64,000 nt of DNA from an uncultured Cohaesibacter sp. (GTDB lineage: Bacteria > Pseudomonadota > Alphaproteobacteria > Rhizobiales > Cohaesibacteraceae). Below, piece by piece: positions 59,939 through 64,000 of this stretch. The stretch spans positions 3,445,001 through 3,509,000 of the forward strand of contig NZ_OY782507.1 of NCBI RefSeq assembly GCF_963677725.1, given 5' to 3'. Below the pieces are notes generated by a model. The model did not search any database. It was not told the origin of the DNA and saw only the letters and a program-made list of their open reading frames with translations. Each line of letters starts with the position of its first letter. Position 1 is the first letter of the stretch. A program made the translations under genes and the position numbers.

Positions 59939-62614
59939 TTAAGCCAGCTTGCCGTGGCAATGCTTGTATTTCTTGCCAGAGCCGCAAGGGCAGGGGGCGT
60001 TACGCGGTACTTTCGGCACGTCGCCAGCCTCGCCGTCTGCCGGGGCGTCCAACTCATTTTCACCGGTGTCCGGATCAATGTGCATGGCGTGCATTTCAGG
60101 CAGTTCCTGCTGCTCGAACGGGTTCGGCTCTTCCTGACGCAGCACCACATGGGCCAATTGCTGGGTGACCATTTTGCGCAGATTGACAAGCAGGGCCTGG
60201 AACAGCTCGAAGCTTTCGGTCTTGTATTCCTGCAGCGGGTCACGCTGGCCATAGCCGCGGAAGCCAATGACGTTGCGCAAGTGATCCAGAGCCACCAGAT
60301 GCTCGCGCCAGAGATGGTCGAGAATCTGAAGCAGAACGGATTTTTCCACCTGACGCATCAGGTCCGGGGTGAAGTTGGCGGCTTTGGCAGCGGCGGCCTC
60401 ATCGGCGGCGCGCTTCAGACGATCGATGATTTCCTCGTCCGCGATGCCTTCTTCCTGTGCCCAGTCCTTCACCGGCACGTCGAGATTGAGATATTCCTGC
60501 ACATCGTCGTGCAAACCATCCACATCCCACTGTTCGGCATAGGCTTTTTCAGGGATATGCTGTGCAACAATCTCTTCGATGACTTCGTGGCGCATATCGG
60601 CGACGACTTCGACAACACCTTCCTCATTCATCAGCTCGATACGCTGATCGAAGATGACCTTACGCTGGTCATTCATCACATCATCGAATTTCAGCAGGTT
60701 CTTACGAATGTCGAAGTTGCGGGCCTCGACCTTCTTCTGAGCCTTTTCCAACGCCTTGTTGATCCATGGATGGATGATGGCTTCGCCTTCCTGCAGGCCA
60801 AGCTTCTGTAGCATGCCGTCCATGCGGTCAGAGCCGAAGATGCGCATCAGGTCGTCTTCCAGAGACAGGAAGAATTTTGAATGTCCCGGGTCGCCCTGAC
60901 GACCGGAACGACCACGCAGCTGGTTGTCGATGCGGCGGCTTTCATGCCGTTCCGTGCCGATCACGTAAAGCCCGCCAGCGGCAAGGGCGACTTGCTTCTT
61001 GGCTTCGATGTCGGCCTTGATCTCGGTGATCCGTGCTTCGCGCTCTTCGCCTTGCACATCTTCAGGGATTTCCTGAGCGATGCGCATGTCGAGGTTGCCG
61101 CCGAGCTGGATATCGGTGCCGCGGCCAGCCATGTTGGTGGCAATCGTTACGGCACCCGGGCTGCCTGCCTGAGCGACGATCATGGCTTCCTGTTCGTGGA
61201 AGCGGGCGTTCAGAACCTGATGCGGGATCTTTTCCTTTTTCAGATGCGCCGACAATTCTTCGGAGCGCTCGATCGAGGTGGTGCCAACCAGGGTCGGCTG
61301 GCCACGCTCCTGACAATCCTTGATCAGGGCGACCAGCGCGATGTCTTTCTCGCGGGTGGTGCGATAGACCTCGTCGTCATCATCGATACGTTGAACCGGC
61401 AGGTTGGTGGGCACTTCAATAACCTCAAGGCTATAGATGTCCATCAATTCCTCGGCTTCGGTCTGGGCCGTGCCGGTCATGCCGGAGAGTTTTTCATACA
61501 GGCGGAAATAGTTCTGGAAGGTAACGGAAGCGAGCGTCTGGTTTTCCGGCTGGATGGAGACATGCTCCTTGGCTTCCAGTGCCTGATGCAGACCTTCGGA
61601 AAAGCGGCGACCTTCCATCATGCGGCCCGTGAATTCGTCGATGATCACGACCTGATCATTCTTGACGATATAGTCCTTGTCGCGGGAAAACAGTTTGTGC
61701 GCGCGCAGGGCCTGATTGAGATGGTGGACGATCGAAACATTCTCGATGTCATAGAGGCTTTCACCCTGAAGCATGTCAGCTTCCTTGAGCATTGCCTCGA
61801 TGGCTTCGGTGCCTTCCTCGGTGAAGGTGGCGGTTTTCGATTTCTCGTCGATCTCGTAATGGCCTTCGGACAGTTTCGGAATGAAAGTGTCCATGGTGTT
61901 ATACATGTCCGACTTGTCATCCAGCGGGCCGGAAATGATCAGCGGCGTGCGCGCTTCGTCAACGAGGATCGAATCCACTTCGTCGACGATGGAGAAATAA
62001 TGGCCGCGCTGAACCATCTGCGCCTTTTCGTATTTCATATTGTCGCGCAGATAGTCAAAGCCGAATTCGTTGTTGGTGCCGTAGGTGATGTCGGCATCAT
62101 AGGCAGCTTTGCGTTCATCATCATCCAGACCGTGAATGATGACGCCAGTGGTCATGCCCAGAAACGCAAAGACCTGTCCCATCCATTCGGAGTCACGCTT
62201 GGCCAGATAGTCGTTGACGGTGACAACATGGACGCCACGGCCTGTCAGGGCGTTGAGATAGGCGGGCAGGGTGGCAACCAGCGTCTTGCCTTCACCGGTG
62301 CGCATTTCGGCAATGGCACTGTCATTGAGCACCATGCCGCCCATCAGCTGCACATCATAATGGCGCTGACCGAGCGTGCGTTTGGCGGCCTCTCGTACGG
62401 TGGCAAAGGCTGGCACAAGAAGATCGCTGAGCTTGGTCCCCTCTTCCAGTTGTTTTTTGAACTCCGCAGTCTTGTTGCGCAGCTCTTCATCGGACAATTG
62501 GGAAATTTCTTCTTCCAGCGCATTGATGGCTGCAACGATGGGATGATATCCCTTGATGCGGCGATCATTTGCCGACCCAAAGAGTTTGCGAGCGATGGCT
62601 CCAAGACCGACCAT
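59939..62614 (-). CDS. secA: Preprotein translocase ATPase SecA
   Basis: 891 residues, normal length. N-terminal lipid/SecY-interacting segment, Walker A MRTGEGKT (104-111), Walker B DEVD (211-214), the PPXD and two-helix finger regions, and the C-terminal zinc/SecB-binding motif with Cys875, Cys877, Cys886 and His887 ([14 protein letters not shown]). It drives proteins through SecYEG. The gene is divergent from the periplasmic parvulin gene, a conserved neighbourhood in alphaproteobacteria. A long frame on the opposite strand (60881-62773) is an artefact of secA codon use. Confidence 0.98.
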   Translation of the reverse strand: MVGLGAIARKLFGSANDRRIKGYHPIVAAINALEEEISQLSDEELRNKTAEFKKQLEEGTKLSDLLVPAFATVREAAKRTLGQRHYDVQLMGGMVLNDSAIAEMRTGEGKTLVATLPAYLNALTGRGVHVVTVNDYLAKRDSEWMGQVFAFLGMTTGVIIHGLDDDERKAAYDADITYGTNNEFGFDYLRDNMKYEKAQMVQRGHYFSIVDEVDSILVDEARTPLIISGPLDDKSDMYNTMDTFIPKLSEGHYEIDEKSKTATFTEEGTEAIEAMLKEADMLQGESLYDIENVSIVHHLNQALRAHKLFSRDKDYIVKNDQVVIIDEFTGRMMEGRRFSEGLHQALEAKEHVSIQPENQTLASVTFQNYFRLYEKLSGMTGTAQTEAEELMDIYSLEVIEVPTNLPVQRIDDDDEVYRTTREKDIALVALIKDCQERGQPTLVGTTSIERSEELSAHLKKEKIPHQVLNARFHEQEAMIVAQAGSPGAVTIATNMAGRGTDIQLGGNLDMRIAQEIPEDVQGEEREARITEIKADIEAKKQVALAAGGLYVIGTERHESRRIDNQLRGRSGRQGDPGHSKFFLSLEDDLMRIFGSDRMDGMLQKLGLQEGEAIIHPWINKALEKAQKKVEARNFDIRKNLLKFDDVMNDQRKVIFDQRIELMNEEGVVEVVADMRHEVIEEIVAQHIPEKAYAEQWDVDGLHDDVQEYLNLDVPVKDWAQEEGIADEEIIDRLKRAADEAAAAKAANFTPDLMRQVEKSVLLQILDHLWREHLVALDHLRNVIGFRGYGQRDPLQEYKTESFELFQALLVNLRKMVTQQLAHVVLRQEEPNPFEQQELPEMHAMHIDPDTGENELDAPADGEAGDVPKVPRNAPCPCGSGKKYKHCHGKLA

Positions 62615-62869
62615 AGACCGGATCCTTCCTTATACATTGCCGTCTCAAGCAGTGACGGCCATATTTGTAACGCAATTGCGGCGAGACTGGCTTCTTTCGG
62701 GCGAAACCGTCCCGACTTGAATAATGAATGTCAACAGTCCAGATATAGATCTGGCAACAAACTGCACGGCTGACAGATAAGATTGGGCCTCAGTCTTGTC
62801 AACGCCAACAAAGGCAGGTAGGTCACCTGACAGGCGAGTTTTTCGTGTTTTTTCGTTCCTCGGTGAACA

Positions 62870-63712
62870 ATGATGGGAAATATTAAGATGGTTCGAGCCT
62901 TTTTCACACGGTCGGCAGCGACCGCCCTGACATCTTTTCTTGTGTTGGCGGCGGTTCCCGCTTCTTATGCACAGGATGCCAGCAAGGATAGTGTTGTTGC
63001 CACCGTGGATGGCAAGGCATTGACCACCAGTGAGCTGGGTTTCATCACGCAGGAGTTGGGTCCGCGTCTTGGCAAAATGCCTGCCGAGCAGCAGAAAGCC
63101 CAGCTGACCAACGCGCTTGTCGATCTGCAGATCGTGGCTGCTGCTGCGAAGAAAGAGGGTCTGGACAAGAGTGATTTCTACAAAAAGCAGATGGCTTATC
63201 TGGAACTGAAGGCGCTGCGCAACGAGTTTTTCCGTGCCAAAGTGGAATCCGCTGTCACGGAAGACGACATGAAGGCGCTTTATGACGCCCAGATCGCTGC
63301 TGCACCGGCAAAGCTGGAAGTAAAAGCCCGTCACATTCTGGTGAAGGATGAAGCCGAAGCTAATGATATCATCAAGGCGCTTGATGATGGTGCGGACTTT
63401 GCCACGCTTGCCAAGGAAAAATCCACAGGCCCGTCCGGTGCCAATGGTGGCGATCTTGGCTATTTCGGCCAAGGCCAGATGGTGCCTGCATTTGAAGCGG
63501 CTGCCTTTGCCCTCGATAAAGGGGGATACACCAAGAAGCCGGTTCAGACCCAGTTTGGTTGGCATGTGATCCTGGTGGAAGACAAGCGCGAGCAGCCAAA
63601 GCCTTCCTATGATGATGTAAAAAACAATATCCGCGGCTTTCTCGTACAGCAGAAATTTTCCCAGTTGCTGAAAGAACTCAAGGAAAAGGCCAAAGTCGAG
63701 ATTGTGAAATAA
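62870..63712 (+). CDS. Periplasmic parvulin-type peptidyl-prolyl isomerase
   Basis: 280 residues from 62870; an ATG at 62888 is an equally good start. A Sec signal peptide ends at ASYA-QD. A SurA-N-like helical region (~40-145) precedes the parvulin domain (~150-250) with KARHILVKDEAEA, GGDLGYFGQGQMVPAFEAAA and PVQTQFGWHVILVED. It catalyses prolyl isomerisation in exported proteins, in keeping with its position beside secA. A C-terminal helix (QQKFSQLLKELKEKAKVE) completes the chaperone core. Confidence 0.93.
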   Translation: MMGNIKMVRAFFTRSAATALTSFLVLAAVPASYAQDASKDSVVATVDGKALTTSELGFITQELGPRLGKMPAEQQKAQLTNALVDLQIVAAAAKKEGLDKSDFYKKQMAYLELKALRNEFFRAKVESAVTEDDMKALYDAQIAAAPAKLEVKARHILVKDEAEANDIIKALDDGADFATLAKEKSTGPSGANGGDLGYFGQGQMVPAFEAAAFALDKGGYTKKPVQTQFGWHVILVEDKREQPKPSYDDVKNNIRGFLVQQKFSQLLKELKEKAKVEIVK

Positions 63713-63748
63713 GTCCAGTTTTTCTGGTATTTCTTCGCGTCAAAGGGT

Positions 63749-63803
63749 AAGGAGAGGGACCAAAGCGCACTTGAGGGTGCGTCCGGGTTTCTCTCCTTTT
63801 TTT
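63749..63803 (+). terminator. Intrinsic terminator after the parvulin gene
   Basis: Outer arms AAGGAGAG/CTCTCCTT and inner arms CGCAC/GTGCG form a two-tier stem followed by TTTTTTTG, between the parvulin stop and argJ. Confidence 0.6.
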
Positions 63804-63821
63804 GTTGCAAGGACCTGCATC

Positions 63822-64000
63822 ATGGAACTCAAGCCTTCCCCTTTTGCCCCTGAGGACTTCCCTGAGATGACCGCGCTGGACGGCTTTCGTGTCGGCGTTG
63901 CGGCAACGGGTGTGAAATATCGGGGTCGAAATGACGTGCTTGTGGTGACCATGGATGAAGGCACCACGGTTGCCGGCGTCTTCACCAAATCCAAGTGCCC
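63822..64000 (+). CDS. argJ: ArgJ, glutamate N-acetyltransferase/ornithine acetyltransferase (5' part)
   Basis: The first 59 codons are visible, from ATG 63822 with AAGGA upstream. The opening PSPFAPEDFPEMTALDGFRV, GVAATGVKYRGRNDVLVV and VAGVFTKSKCP are typical of ArgJ, which recycles the acetyl group in arginine biosynthesis. The autoproteolytic Thr site lies beyond the window. The order secA, parvulin gene, argJ is common in Hyphomicrobiales. Confidence 0.93.
   Translation, partial: MELKPSPFAPEDFPEMTALDGFRVGVAATGVKYRGRNDVLVVTMDEGTTVAGVFTKSKC

Noticed and set aside
60881-62773. 630-codon open frame on the plus strand opposite secA
   Set aside because: It is exactly antisense to the highly conserved secA coding sequence; the translated product has no recognisable domain and no ribosome-binding site. 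It is a by-product of secA codon composition.

Overview
The window reads as alphaproteobacterial DNA, probably from a marine member of the Hyphomicrobiales. The right-hand 7 kb looks like stable chromosome: an SLC13-type permease, a GNAT acetyltransferase, secA, a periplasmic parvulin isomerase and the first 59 codons of argJ. The genus cannot be fixed from sequence alone.

Most of the rest is a candidate integrated element of about 54 kb. An intact tRNA-Arg(CCG) gene lies at 56867-56943 (minus strand), with a tyrosine integrase and an excisionase-like gene beside it. A 48-nt copy of the tRNA 3' half lies at 2661-2708 in the same orientation. Just inside each end is a matching pair of TCATGGGC motifs, which are candidate integrase arm sites. 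The far left (1-2660) holds an orphan RHS-tip toxin with its own signal peptide, running off the window, a rhomboid protease and an Xre/ParS-type antitoxin. That antitoxin lies in a ~0.5 kb imperfect inverted repeat whose other arm is inside the element.

Element layout, left to right. 3-10 kb: toxin-antitoxin and DNA-processing genes (HigA-like protein, an operon with DUF4258, uracil-DNA-glycosylase-like, HTH and DnaQ-like exonuclease genes, hipBA, a decayed phd-doc). 11.3-24 kb: a 3145-residue RTX/cadherin-like exoprotein with 894-bp tandem repeats and two seven-repeat arrays, followed by its type I secretion ABC transporter and membrane-fusion protein. 24-37 kb: small metabolic and regulatory cassettes (DUF1203, DUF2000/Lrp, three regulator-plus-SDR divergent pairs, phd-doc, an internal recombinase, a GC-rich TetR-MFS operon). 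37.6-44.6 kb: a three-gene operon of a membrane-anchored peptidoglycan-binding/TerB protein, a BrxD-like ATPase and an Lhr/BrxHI-like helicase. 45-49 kb: a DUF3883 nuclease-like gene with an RNase-H-fold-like partner, and an orphan ParB-like gene. 49.7-53.4 kb: two large tyrosine-recombinase-like genes and a double-HTH protein. 54-56.8 kb: two MazF/PemK-like genes and the integration module.

A degenerate intergenic repeat, centred on GGGCCGCGATTGCAAAT, recurs about eleven times between accessory genes. The strongest candidates for a little-described system are the envelope-anchored TerB/ATPase/helicase operon, the paired recombinase module and the glycosylase/exonuclease operon.
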